Shown: piece by piece, positions 15,087 to 24,644 of the stretch
Position numbering within the stretch: the first letter of the stretch is position 1
Layout of the letters: every line of letters starts with the position of its first letter
NCBI GenBank assembly: GCA_031549885.1
Contig: JAVBPD010000032.1
Location: 17,260 to 81,259, forward strand
Source of the DNA: WQUF01 sp031549885
Lineage (GTDB): Bacteria; Bacillota; Clostridia; Clostridiales; Clostridiaceae
Direction of reading: 5' to 3'
DNA length: 64,000 nucleotides
Notes under the pieces: model-generated
What the model was told of the DNA's origin: nothing
Seen by the model: the letters and a program-made list of their open reading frames with translations, nothing else
Databases searched by the model: none
Translations under genes and position numbers: made by a program

Positions 15087-16892
15087 ATGAAACTAGCTAA
15101 AAACTTTTTACCAATATCTTTAGAAGATTTAAAAAATTTAAAGATAAGTCAATTAGATTTTATAATAGTAACTGGAGATTCATATGTAGACCACCCATCT
15201 TTTGGAACTTCTTTGATTGGTCGGGTTCTTGAATCAAAAGGTTATACTGTAGGCATAATAGCTCAACCAAATTGGACGAACAATGTTGATTTTAAAAAAT
15301 TAGGTACCCCTAAACTAGGATTTTTAGTATCTTCAGGCAATATCGATTCCATGGTAAATAATTACTACACTTCTAAAAAAAGAAGAAAAAAAGATGTTTA
15401 CTCACCTGGTGCTGTTCTTGATTTAAGGCCTGATAGAGCAGTTATAGTTTATTGCAATAAAATAAGAGAAAATTTTAAAAATATTCCAATTATAATTGGT
15501 GGCATTGAAGCAAGTTTAAGGCGATTTGCCCATTATGATTATTGGGATAATAAAATCAGAAAAAGCATACTTCTAGATTCAAAAGCAGATTTACTGGTAT
15601 ATGGAATGGGTGAAAAGACCATTGTAGATATTGCAGATTTATTAAAACAAGGTGTAGATATTAAATCTATTAAATCCATTAAAGGCACTGCTTATTTATC
15701 ATCTAATGAAGATTTTCCTGAAGGTTATATAAATATTCCATCTTTTGAAGATTGCATTATGGATAAAAAAGCCTATGCAAAATCATTTATGCTGCAATAT
15801 AGAGAGCAAGACCCCATTAATGGGAAAGGACTAACGCAAAAGCATGGCAATAGATTTATAGTGCAAAATCCACCTCAACATTCATTAACTCAAAAAGAAA
15901 TGGATGAAATATATGAGATTCCTTTTATGAGAAATTATCACCCAATTTATGAACCTTTAGGTGGAATACCTGCTATTGAAGAAATAAAATTTTCAATTAT
16001 AGATCATAGAGGTTGCTTTGGTTCCTGTGCATTTTGTGCAATAACCTTTCATCAAGGAAGGACAATTCAAAATAGAAGTGAAAGATCTCTTTTAGATGAG
16101 GCTATCTTGCTTTCAAAACAAGATGATTTTAAAGGCTATATACATGATTTAGGTGGCCCAACAGCTAATTTTAGAAATAAATCTTGCAAACTTCAGGAAA
16201 CCCATGGAATGTGTAAAAATAAAAATTGTTTAAGCCCAACTCCTTGTAAAAATTTAATAATCGATCACAGTGATTATTTAAATATACTTAGAAAAATGCG
16301 AAAACTTCCTGGAATTAAAAAAGTGTTTATAAGATCTGGTATAAGATATGATTATTTAGTTTATGATAAAAAGGATACATTTTTTAGAGAATTATGTGAG
16401 CATCATGTTAGTGGGCAATTAAAAGTTGCTCCTGAACACATTTCTGATAATGTATTGAAAGTTATGGGAAAACCATCAATAAATGTTTACAACGCTTTCT
16501 GCAAAAAATACTATGAAATAAACAAAAAAATAAATAAGAAGCAATATTTAGTCCCTTATTTAATGTCAAGCCATCCAGGCTCCACTTTAAAAAACGCTGT
16601 GGAACTTGCAGAATATATTAAAAAAATGAAATACACTCCAGAGCAAGTTCAAGATTTTTATCCCACACCTGGCAGCTTAGCAACTTGCATGTATTATACG
16701 GGAATTGATCCTTTTACAAACAAATCAATTTATGTAGCTAAGGATGCGAAAGAAAAGGCTATGCAAAGAGCGCTTCTTCAAACTAATTTAAGCGTAAATA
16801 ATAAATTAGTTAGAGAAGCACTTGTAAAAGTAAATAGAAAAGATCTTTTAGATTTAAACAAAAAAATTTATATTAAAAAGAAGCATAGTTAA
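15087..16892 (+). CDS. YgiQ family radical SAM protein
   Basis: The 601 residues have the YgiQ N-terminal domain (FIIVTGDSYVDHPSFG, about 27-42), then a radical SAM core with the Fe-S motif C-x3-C-x2-C in GCFGSCAFCAI (Cys near 310, 314 and 317). A C-terminal YgiQ region contains KVAPEH and DFYPTPGSLATCMYYTG. Length is typical (600-700). The biochemical role of the family is not established. The stop codon lies inside the terminator hairpin shared with the convergent SpoVB-like gene. Confidence 0.93.
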   Translation: MKLAKNFLPISLEDLKNLKISQLDFIIVTGDSYVDHPSFGTSLIGRVLESKGYTVGIIAQPNWTNNVDFKKLGTPKLGFLVSSGNIDSMVNNYYTSKKRRKKDVYSPGAVLDLRPDRAVIVYCNKIRENFKNIPIIIGGIEASLRRFAHYDYWDNKIRKSILLDSKADLLVYGMGEKTIVDIADLLKQGVDIKSIKSIKGTAYLSSNEDFPEGYINIPSFEDCIMDKKAYAKSFMLQYREQDPINGKGLTQKHGNRFIVQNPPQHSLTQKEMDEIYEIPFMRNYHPIYEPLGGIPAIEEIKFSIIDHRGCFGSCAFCAITFHQGRTIQNRSERSLLDEAILLSKQDDFKGYIHDLGGPTANFRNKSCKLQETHGMCKNKNCLSPTPCKNLIIDHSDYLNILRKMRKLPGIKKVFIRSGIRYDYLVYDKKDTFFRELCEHHVSGQLKVAPEHISDNVLKVMGKPSINVYNAFCKKYYEINKKINKKQYLVPYLMSSHPGSTLKNAVELAEYIKKMKYTPEQVQDFYPTPGSLATCMYYTGIDPFTNKSIYVAKDAKEKAMQRALLQTNLSVNNKLVREALVKVNRKDLLDLNKKIYIKKKHS

Positions 16893-16903
16893 AACTATGC
16901 TTC
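16880..16903. terminator. Bidirectional terminator overlapping both 3' ends
   Basis: GAAGCATAGTT (16880-16890) pairs with AACTATGCTTC (16893-16903). T-rich sequence flanks it on either strand. It includes the YgiQ stop and the last codons of the convergent flippase gene. Confidence 0.7.
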
Positions 16904-18517
16904 AGCTTTTATTCTGCTTAAAATTTTATTAGGTATTTTGCTCACAATTCTTCTTGGCAAAAGATCTAAATCGTCTTTTTCAAATCCACCAATTACATAC
17001 ATCATTGATACATAAACTGCTATGGAAATAAATGTTGTAATTAATAGCGAAATTGCATTGCTTATGAAATTTCCCGCTCCAAGCTGAACTAAAATATCAT
17101 GTATTAACATATTAGTCAAAAATCCTACAACGCCCATAAGTATACTTGAAATTAATGGTTTTACGCACAATCTTGATAAAGAAAATTTCATATTTAATGT
17201 CTTTTTTAAATAAAATTGATTTAATAAAAACATGATAATGTTGCCCACAGCCATACCTATAAATGCTCCAGATATGTTTAAATTTTTATTTCCTACACAG
17301 ATAAAATTAACAATATATTTAGAAATAAATCCAATTATAGCAAATGCAGTGAGTTGATATAACTTTCCTACACTTTGAAGTATAGCTATTTGAAGCTGTA
17401 CTAATGACATAAATATTAAATTATAAGACCCAAACATAAGGAGAGTATACATGCTATAGCCTAAGACACCAAATATGGATTTTGATAAAACTGAAAAAGC
17501 CACAGCAAACGGTATGACTACTAAAAATGTAAGTTTAAAAGTATATTTTATTTTATCATTGGCTTCTTTATATTTTTCTAAAGCAAAGAATGCGCTAAAT
17601 GCTGGAAGTGCAGAATAGCTTAAATTTGTGATAAGAGATACAGGAACATTCATAAATTGAGTTGTTTTGTAATAATTTCCATAAAGGATGTCTTTATCTT
17701 CCTTTGAATACCCACTGGTTAAGAGCCTTCCATTAACATTTGCCACATCTAAAATTGTATCACCAAAATTTGTTATTCCCATGCATATCATAAGAGGTAG
17801 TGCAATTTTTAATATTTTTGAAAATATATCATAATATTTAACTTTTTGTTGCCTTTTTCTTACAACTTCTTTATTTATATTTTTATTAGTCTTTATAGTT
17901 TTATTTTTATATAGCAAATATAAAAGCGATGCAATAGCGCCAACTGTTGTACCTATGGTACCTCCAACTACACCCCAAACTAATCCAAATCTACTCAAAA
18001 TAAAAGCAGCAAGTAAAGATAATGATACATTTAAAAGTTGCTCAAGAAAAGTAGATACTGCTGTAGGCACCATATTATTCATACCTTGAAAATATGCTCT
18101 ATAAGCATAGCTTATGGATGCAAAAAAAACACTAGGAGCTATTATTGCAATTGGAATAGCTGAATCTTCAGAGCCGATGAGCCTTGCAATTTGACGGCAA
18201 AATATCATAAGTGCTAAGGTTAATATAATAGATATTATTATCATTAAATTTCTTGCAATTTTAAAGGTACTTTTAACTTCTCTATCAGCGTTTATTGCAC
18301 TAAATTGAGCTACCATTTTTGATATTGCCACAGGTATCCCAGCATTAACAACTAAAAAAATAAAACCAAAAACCTGATAAGTATTTGCATATACACCTAT
18401 AGCAGCATCACCTATTATTTTATTTAAAACAGGTGTATAGGCAATTGATAACACTTTTGAAAATAATATAGATACAGACAGTATAGCAAAACCTTTTGTC
18501 ATTGATTGGTTTTCCAT
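16895..18517 (-). CDS. SpoVB/MurJ-like polysaccharide flippase (MOP superfamily)
   Basis: A 540-residue integral membrane protein with about 14 helices, matching the MATE-like polysaccharide exporters SpoVB/YtgP/MurJ. Characteristic is the N-terminal KGFAILSVSILFSKVLSIAY segment and the PVAISKMVAQFSA stretch (about 60-72). SpoVB-group proteins flip lipid-linked precursors for cortex or wall synthesis. Which lipid is moved here cannot be said. It starts after an AGGTG site 10 bases downstream of the pseudouridine synthase gene, so the two are likely cotranscribed. Confidence 0.88.
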   Translation of the reverse strand: MENQSMTKGFAILSVSILFSKVLSIAYTPVLNKIIGDAAIGVYANTYQVFGFIFLVVNAGIPVAISKMVAQFSAINADREVKSTFKIARNLMIIISIILTLALMIFCRQIARLIGSEDSAIPIAIIAPSVFFASISYAYRAYFQGMNNMVPTAVSTFLEQLLNVSLSLLAAFILSRFGLVWGVVGGTIGTTVGAIASLLYLLYKNKTIKTNKNINKEVVRKRQQKVKYYDIFSKILKIALPLMICMGITNFGDTILDVANVNGRLLTSGYSKEDKDILYGNYYKTTQFMNVPVSLITNLSYSALPAFSAFFALEKYKEANDKIKYTFKLTFLVVIPFAVAFSVLSKSIFGVLGYSMYTLLMFGSYNLIFMSLVQLQIAILQSVGKLYQLTAFAIIGFISKYIVNFICVGNKNLNISGAFIGMAVGNIIMFLLNQFYLKKTLNMKFSLSRLCVKPLISSILMGVVGFLTNMLIHDILVQLGAGNFISNAISLLITTFISIAVYVSMMYVIGGFEKDDLDLLPRRIVSKIPNKILSRIKAEA

Positions 18518-18526
18518 TTAAGCACC

Positions 18527-19504
18527 TCAAAACTTAAATACATCAGTTTTAATTTTTTTAAGAACTGGAGGTAAACTAGCTGTTATAACTTGATTTTTTA
18601 AATACACCAGTTCATTTTTAGGGTCTTTAAAAATATATTTATAAGCGTAAAGAAATTGATAATTTAAACCATATTTATTTATAAAAAAGTTATTTATATT
18701 TTTATCTCCATATTTGCTGTCACCAACTATATGGTTTCCTAATTTATTTAAATGAGCTCTTATCTGATGGCTCCTTCCAGTTAAAAGTTTAATTTCAATC
18801 AATGAATAAGTTCCACAGCTTTCAAGTGTAGTTACTTCCATAGAAATTTCTTTAGAGCACGGTTCGTTTTTAAGAGTAACTTTAGATATATTTTTATTTA
18901 TATCCTTTAAAATATATCCCTTATAAATGCCGTCCTTTATCCTTGAGGTAATAAGTGCTAAATAGAATTTTGAAATTCTTCCGTCTTTAATCATAGAATT
19001 TAATTCTTTTAAGCTAGGATTGTTTTTACCATATAAAACCATACCCAAAGTATTTCTATCTAATCTATTGCAAGATGAAGGGATAAATGATATTTCATCA
19101 TCTGGAACATATTCCCCTTTATCATATAGATATGATAGAACATAATCATTTAATGTTGCTTCAGTGCTATTATTTTTATCAGAATGCACTAAAATATTAG
19201 GCCACTTTTCTATAAGCAAAATATTTTTATCTTCATAAGGTATTTTTAAAAATCCATGATCTAACTTTTTAAATGGTAAAGATTTTTCTGCGTTTTTATT
19301 TATAAATTTATCTAATCCAAAGACCTGAACTTCTTCACCTAAGCTTAATATGTATGATTCATTTTTTATTTTTTTTCCATCTACTTTAATATCTCCAAGC
19401 CTTATAGTTTTAAAGATAGCAGCTAGTGGGACATCCTTAAGCCATTTTCTTAAAAATTTATCAAGCCTTTGATCTTTTTCATTTTGTCCAATAGTTACTT
19501 TCAC
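18527..19504 (-). CDS. RluA family pseudouridine synthase
   Basis: This enzyme isomerises uridine in rRNA or tRNA. I take the GTG at 19504 (325 residues, beginning VKVTIGQNEKDQRLDKFL), as it is properly spaced from GGAGTG. The longer reading has no site. An S4 RNA-binding domain (about 1-60) precedes the catalytic domain. The catalytic Asp is in SSCNRLDRNTLG, and the later family motif is GRSHQIRAHLNKLG. The substrate position (RluC or RluD type) cannot be decided from sequence reading. Confidence 0.92.
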   Translation of the reverse strand: MKVTIGQNEKDQRLDKFLRKWLKDVPLAAIFKTIRLGDIKVDGKKIKNESYILSLGEEVQVFGLDKFINKNAEKSLPFKKLDHGFLKIPYEDKNILLIEKWPNILVHSDKNNSTEATLNDYVLSYLYDKGEYVPDDEISFIPSSCNRLDRNTLGMVLYGKNNPSLKELNSMIKDGRISKFYLALITSRIKDGIYKGYILKDINKNISKVTLKNEPCSKEISMEVTTLESCGTYSLIEIKLLTGRSHQIRAHLNKLGNHIVGDSKYGDKNINNFFINKYGLNYQFLYAYKYIFKDPKNELVYLKNQVITASLPPVLKKIKTDVFKF

Positions 19505-19606
19505 ACAATCACTCCAGATTTTACAATAAATATGATTTATCTTAATCATTATTGTATTATAACATTATTAACTATAATTGTGAACTAGATATTGATATTA
19601 GATAAA

Positions 19607-19641
19607 AATAAACCTGCTAGAACACGAATAGCAGGCTTATT
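19607..19641 (-). terminator. Terminator after the 74-aa gene
   Basis: AATAA-CCTGCTA pairs with TAGCAGG-TTATT. The single A-C mismatch on the plus strand becomes G-U in the minus-strand RNA, and a T5 run follows on that strand. Confidence 0.75.
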
Positions 19642-19654
19642 TATTTAATTACTG

Positions 19655-19879
19655 TTAATCAAATTCACTATTGATATTTCTAAACTTGTTCATTTCTTCA
19701 TTTCTATCAAACTGTTTTTGTTTTGAGTATGGTGTTGCATCTGCAGAGTACAAACTTACGCTATTAATAGCACGATTTCTTTTATTATTTTTATCTTCTG
19801 CTAAAATCTTAAGTCTCTCTAATAAATCATAATTTTCTGAAATGTCTTTCACAGAATTTTTTTTAAAAGAAATTTTCAC
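19655..19879 (-). CDS. Hypothetical small protein (74 aa)
   Basis: A polar protein with no membrane segment, rich in Lys, Asn, Ser and Asp (KISFKKNSVKDISENYDLLE...). The second in-frame GTG at 19879 is preferred because GGCGGTG lies 6 bases before it. A GTG three codons upstream overlaps that site. A dedicated terminator follows, which supports a real transcript. I recognise no domain. Confidence 0.6.
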   Translation of the reverse strand: MKISFKKNSVKDISENYDLLERLKILAEDKNNKRNRAINSVSLYSADATPYSKQKQFDRNEEMNKFRNINSEFD

Positions 19880-19992
19880 TGGTGCCACCGCCTTTTAGTT
19901 TACACTTATAGATATTTTCATCGTTATAGATATTTTCACCATCATTATTATCTTGTGTCAAACAAAAAAAAATATACTTAAACTTAAAAAAA

Positions 19993-21165
19993 TTACAAAT
20001 TTTCAAGCAAATCAAACAAAGCAGTGCAATGAATAGCTGTTCCATAAAGAAGAGCATCTTCATCTATATCAAATAAAGAACTATGAGCTGGATGCACAAT
20101 TCCTTTTTCGCCATTTCTAATTCCAAGAAGATAAAATGCTGCTGGGACTTTTTCTGCAAAATAAGCAAAGCTTTCTACACCCATAAGTGGGCTTTCCACA
20201 TATTCTATATTTTCTTTTCCAATAACTTTTATAGACGATTTTTCTACTATGTCAATTATTTTATTATTGTTTTTAAGCGCAGGATAGCCATCTATTATGG
20301 TAAAAGTTGCATTTGCCCTAAAACTCTTTGCAATTCCTTCTCCTATTTCTACAATTCTTTCCTTTATAAATTTTCTATGTTCATTCTTTAATGTCCTTAT
20401 TATGCCGTTTATTTCACAAGTATCAGGGATAATATTCCCACTTGATCCTGCTTTAATTTCACCAATAGTAATTACAGTTGGAATAGTTGGTGCAACTTCT
20501 CTTGAAACAATGCCTTGAATTGCAATTATAATTTGACATGCAATAAATATTGGATCCACAGTATCTTGTGGATAGGCTCCGTGTCCACCTTTTCCCTCTA
20601 TTATAATTTTAAATGGATTAGAACAAACATTTACAATATCTTTTTTTATGCCTACTTTGCCAACATTTATATCTTCTCTAACGTGAAGCCCTATTATACA
20701 ATCTACATCAGGGTTTAAAAGGCATCCCTCATTTATCATAAGAGGAGCTCCCCCTGTATCTTCTTCAGCAGGCTCAAAAATAAATTTTACATTTCCATTT
20801 AATTTATCTTTAAATTTATTTATTATCTTTATTGTCCCCATAGCCATTGCCATATGAGCATCATGACCACAAGCATGCATTTTGCATATTTCTTTTGAAG
20901 AATATTCACAAGCCTTTAGATCAGTTATTGGTAGTGCATCCATATCAGCTCTTAAAGCTACTGTCTTCCCTTTATTTCCATAAATTGTTGCTACAATTCC
21001 AGTTCTAGCATATTCTTTATAGCTTATTCCTTCTTCCTTTAAAAAGTCTTTAATAATTTGAGATGTCTTCCATTCTTCAAAGCTAAGTTCAGGAGCCATA
21101 TGAAATGCTCTCCTCCAATTTACAATATCATCTCTAATTTCAAGAACATCTTCCCAAAAATTCAT
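19993..21165 (-). CDS. M20 family metallopeptidase / amidohydrolase
   Basis: The 390-residue zinc hydrolase resembles hippurate/IAA-amino-acid hydrolases and N-acyl-diaminopimelate deacetylases. Motifs: HMAPELSFEEWKT near residue 22, ALRADMDALPI (about 82-92), the metal site CKMHACGHDAHMAMA (Cys and His ligands, about 103-117), EPAEEDTGGA (about 140) and a C-terminal metal His in HPAHSSLFDIDE. The start is the ATG at 21165 behind GAGGTG. The substrate is not determinable. No lysine-pathway genes flank it. Confidence 0.92.
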   Translation of the reverse strand: MNFWEDVLEIRDDIVNWRRAFHMAPELSFEEWKTSQIIKDFLKEEGISYKEYARTGIVATIYGNKGKTVALRADMDALPITDLKACEYSSKEICKMHACGHDAHMAMAMGTIKIINKFKDKLNGNVKFIFEPAEEDTGGAPLMINEGCLLNPDVDCIIGLHVREDINVGKVGIKKDIVNVCSNPFKIIIEGKGGHGAYPQDTVDPIFIACQIIIAIQGIVSREVAPTIPTVITIGEIKAGSSGNIIPDTCEINGIIRTLKNEHRKFIKERIVEIGEGIAKSFRANATFTIIDGYPALKNNNKIIDIVEKSSIKVIGKENIEYVESPLMGVESFAYFAEKVPAAFYLLGIRNGEKGIVHPAHSSLFDIDEDALLYGTAIHCTALFDLLENL

Positions 21166-21230
21166 CAATTACACCTCTATCTTAAATTAGGTTTTTAAAA
21201 AATAATATTAATATTATCATATAACTATTT

Positions 21231-22883
21231 CTATTCAAATAGTTCTTTTAAAAATCTAGATTTTTCCCTTTTATTTTTCATATAATTTTTAATTGTATGT
21301 ATAGTTAAATTTTCCCTTGCTCTAGTTATAGCAATATAGAAAATCCTTCTTTCTTCTTCAATATTTGCCTCATTTGTATTAATAGGCAAAAAATCTTCAC
21401 ATGCATTTAAAATATGAACTTCATCAAATTCCATTCCCTTTATTCCATGTATTGTGCTTATAGTGATTCTGCTGTTTTTATTATATAAAGAGTCTTTTAA
21501 ATATTTAAGATGTTTTATTATATCATTCAAGCTATAATTATATAAATTAAAATTTAATAAAATATTTTCAATTTCTTTAAAATTTATGATCTTGCTATAG
21601 TATGGCAGATGCTTTAAAACTTTGACAATATAAATTTTATTAAATATATTTAAAAACAAAGTTATAATTTTTAATATTAAAATTCTTCTTCTTTTATGAA
21701 GTGAAAAACTCCTAGAATGCTTAAATAAATCAGAGGCATTTTTTAAAGACTCTTTTTCAATTTTTGAAAGATAAGGGGTTAGGCTAATAAAGGCTTCTAA
21801 ATCGTTAAAATTTATAGAAAGCTTAAATAAATTTTCTAAATCCTTCATTACTTTAAAATCTAAAAAGCTAAAATCATCTTTTACGCACACTGCAATATTT
21901 TTCTTAAAAAGATTATAAAGAATAGGTATAATTTCCTTATTAGTCCTTACAAGAACTCCACAACTTATATTTTCATGCAGTTTTTCAATGTTTTCCATTA
22001 TGACCTTGTAAGCAAATTCTTCATTTTCATGATCTAAAATATTTACTATGCCATCTGATTGTTTAAAATAATTTATATCTTTATGATTCCTCATTTTATT
22101 ATATTTTATTAAGTTTTTAGACATTAAAACTATATTCTTAGGGCATCTATAATTTATTGGAAGCTGCAGTTTTATTCCTTCTTTAAAATGCTCACTAAAT
22201 GTTACCATGTATTCAGGATTTGAACCTCTAAATGTATATATGCATTGATCCTCATCCCCTACTGCAAATATAGAGCATTCATTAAATCTTTTTAAAATGT
22301 GGATTTGCTTATCGTTGCAATCTTGAAATTCATCAACTAAAATGTGCTTATATTTTTTATTATATTTTTTCCTTTTCTCATCTTCTTCAAGGATCCCAAT
22401 AACTTCATCTTCAAGATCATCAAAATCAAATAGCTTGTTTTCTTTTTTATGTTTATTGTATTTTTCCATCACTTTATCTAGCTTATATACTTCTTTATTT
22501 ATGTGCCTTGATGAATTCAAAGCTTTTCCTGTTAATTCATAGACAAACCCTTTTATCAATTTATATTTTTCACTTTCAGATATAATCTTAATATTATAAC
22601 CTTCATTTAAAAGAATTCTATAACAAAATGAATGAAATGTGCCAAAAAAAGGAGGTTCATTTAAATTTGATAACTTTAAAAACCTATCTTCCATATTAAG
22701 GGCAGCTTTTTTAGTGAAAGTTATTACTACAATTTCTTTGGGGTTTATTAATTTATTCTTTATTAAATTGTAAATCCTGTGCACAAGAACTGTGGTCTTA
22801 CCAGAACCAGGCGCAGCAATTACAATAATACAATTATTTTCTGAATATATAGCTTCTCTTTGATAATTGTTGAAATTAACCAT
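21231..22883 (-). CDS. UvrD/PcrA-like superfamily 1 DNA helicase, compact form
   Basis: The 550-residue SF1A helicase has motif I AAPGSGKTTVLVHRI (about 28-42), motif Ia VVITFTKKAA, motif II LVDEFQDCND, motif III FAVGDEDQCIYTFRGS, motif V TIHGIKGMEFDEVHIL and motif VI FYIAITRARENL. It is about 150-200 residues shorter than PcrA/UvrD, mainly in the 1B/2B subdomains and C-terminal tail, so it is probably an accessory helicase rather than PcrA itself. It stands alone. Confidence 0.92.
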   Translation of the reverse strand: MVNFNNYQREAIYSENNCIIVIAAPGSGKTTVLVHRIYNLIKNKLINPKEIVVITFTKKAALNMEDRFLKLSNLNEPPFFGTFHSFCYRILLNEGYNIKIISESEKYKLIKGFVYELTGKALNSSRHINKEVYKLDKVMEKYNKHKKENKLFDFDDLEDEVIGILEEDEKRKKYNKKYKHILVDEFQDCNDKQIHILKRFNECSIFAVGDEDQCIYTFRGSNPEYMVTFSEHFKEGIKLQLPINYRCPKNIVLMSKNLIKYNKMRNHKDINYFKQSDGIVNILDHENEEFAYKVIMENIEKLHENISCGVLVRTNKEIIPILYNLFKKNIAVCVKDDFSFLDFKVMKDLENLFKLSINFNDLEAFISLTPYLSKIEKESLKNASDLFKHSRSFSLHKRRRILILKIITLFLNIFNKIYIVKVLKHLPYYSKIINFKEIENILLNFNLYNYSLNDIIKHLKYLKDSLYNKNSRITISTIHGIKGMEFDEVHILNACEDFLPINTNEANIEEERRIFYIAITRARENLTIHTIKNYMKNKREKSRFLKELFE

Positions 22884-23065
22884 TTTCTAATTTCCTTCTT
22901 TAAATTATTTTACATTTAATATATTGAGTATAGACAAGTTTGTAAAATAAATTTCAGTTTAGCTTTTTTAATTTTTTTCGTTTTATTGATATTTTATTTT
23001 TTTTAATATATATTGATTATAGTGATCAGTAAGCTTTTACTAAAATAAATATCAGAAGGTGAATT

Positions 23066-24535
23066 ATGAGTTATAGAAACTTTGATTTAAAAAATGGAAG
23101 AAACCTAACAATGCTTACAGATTTTTATGAAATCTCCATGGGAAATGGATACTTTAAAAACAATGTGGGAGAACAAATAGCATATTTTGATATGTTTTTC
23201 AGAAAAATTCCTGATGATGGCGGATATTGTATTTTATCTGGCCTTGAGCAATTAATTAAATATCTTCAAGAGTTAAGTTTTACAGATGAGGATATTGATT
23301 ATTTGAGAAATAAAAATTTATTTGACAATAATTTTTTAAATTATTTGAAAAATTTCAAATTTTCCTGCGATGTTTGGGCCGTACCAGAAGGTAACCCTGT
23401 TTTTCCCAATGAACCAATTATAATTGTTAGAGGACCCATTATACAAGCTCAATTTGTTGAAACTATGATACTTCTCACTATTAACCATCAAACTTTAATA
23501 GCTACAAAAGCTTCTAGAATTTGCAGCGCTGCTTCTGGAAGAAATGTATTAGAGTTTGGATCAAGAAGAGCTCAAGGATATGATGGAGCAATATTTGGAG
23601 CTAGAGCAGCATATATAGGTGGATGTATTGCTACATCATGTACCATAGCAGAAGAGCTCTTTGACATTCCTGCAAGTGGAACTATGGCTCACAGTTGGGT
23701 TCAGCTTTTTCCGTCAGAATATGATGCATTTAAAGCTTGGTCTGAAGTTTATCCAGAAAACTGCAGTTTATTAATTGACACATATAATGTGCTTAGATCT
23801 GGACTTCCTAATGCGATTAAGGTATTTAACGAAGTAATTTTAAAAAAGGGATTTAGACCAAAATCTATACGCATAGACAGTGGTGATATTACATATCTCA
23901 CTAAAGAATGTAGAAGGATTTTAGATGATGCAGGATTTGAAGATGTTAAAATCTTAGTTTCTAATTCTCTTGATGAGTATATTATTCAAGATGTTTTAAG
24001 ACAAGGTGCTCAAATAGACATGTTTGGTGTTGGAGAAAGGCTTATCACTGCAAAATCAGAACCAGTTTTTGGAGGAGTTTATAAATTAACAGCTACAGAA
24101 ATAGGTGGAAATGTAGTTCCTAAAATTAAGATATCAGAAAATCAAGAGAAAATTATAAATCCAGGATTTAAAAAAATATATAGAATATTTGATAAAAAAA
24201 CAGATGCTGCTCAAGCTGATTTAATAGCTCTCTACGATGAAGAATTTGATTTTACAAAGCCTTTAGAAATTTTTAATCCTGTTTACACATGGAAAAGAAA
24301 GATAATTACAGACTATTATGTTAAAGATTTGCTTGTACAAGTATTTGATAAAGGTAATTTAGTTTATAAATCTCCATCAGTCTCTGAAATAAAAAAATTC
24401 TCAAAAAAAGAATTAAACAAATTATGGCCAGAAGTTTTAAGACTTGAAAACCCTCATATTTACTATGTTGATTTATCCGAAAAGCTTTGGAAACTTAAAA
24501 ATGATATGCTTATGAGCTATTCATACAAGTTTTAA
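23066..24535 (+). CDS. pncB: Nicotinate phosphoribosyltransferase
   Basis: The enzyme makes nicotinate mononucleotide from nicotinate and PRPP in the Preiss-Handler NAD salvage route. The 489 residues match the long Firmicute form. Visible are LTDFYEISMGNGYFKN at about 13-28, the ORRA-type core EFGSRRAQGYDGAIFGARAAY, HSWVQLFPSE (phosphoacceptor-His region) and SIRIDSGDITYL. It is monocistronic, with a terminator directly after it. No NAD-linked repressor site was recognised upstream. Confidence 0.95.
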   Translation: MSYRNFDLKNGRNLTMLTDFYEISMGNGYFKNNVGEQIAYFDMFFRKIPDDGGYCILSGLEQLIKYLQELSFTDEDIDYLRNKNLFDNNFLNYLKNFKFSCDVWAVPEGNPVFPNEPIIIVRGPIIQAQFVETMILLTINHQTLIATKASRICSAASGRNVLEFGSRRAQGYDGAIFGARAAYIGGCIATSCTIAEELFDIPASGTMAHSWVQLFPSEYDAFKAWSEVYPENCSLLIDTYNVLRSGLPNAIKVFNEVILKKGFRPKSIRIDSGDITYLTKECRRILDDAGFEDVKILVSNSLDEYIIQDVLRQGAQIDMFGVGERLITAKSEPVFGGVYKLTATEIGGNVVPKIKISENQEKIINPGFKKIYRIFDKKTDAAQADLIALYDEEFDFTKPLEIFNPVYTWKRKIITDYYVKDLLVQVFDKGNLVYKSPSVSEIKKFSKKELNKLWPEVLRLENPHIYYVDLSEKLWKLKNDMLMSYSYKF

Positions 24536-24537
24536 TA

Positions 24538-24571
24538 AAAAGAATCTACTTTTTAAAGTGGATTCTTTTTT
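24538..24571 (+). terminator. Intrinsic terminator after pncB
   Basis: AAAGAATCTACTTT pairs with AAAGTGGATTCTTT and ends in six T. Confidence 0.85.
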
Positions 24572-24644
24572 AATTTATAATATTGAAATGTATGTTCTTA
24601 TATATTAAAATATAACTAATTAGCTAAATTTTTGAGGTGTGTAA

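Noticed and set aside
15087..16892. YgiQ radical SAM protein as maturase of the Cys-rich 58-aa peptide
   Set aside because: YgiQ proteins are widespread housekeeping proteins without a SPASM or peptide-recognition domain, and the gene is 8 kb away.
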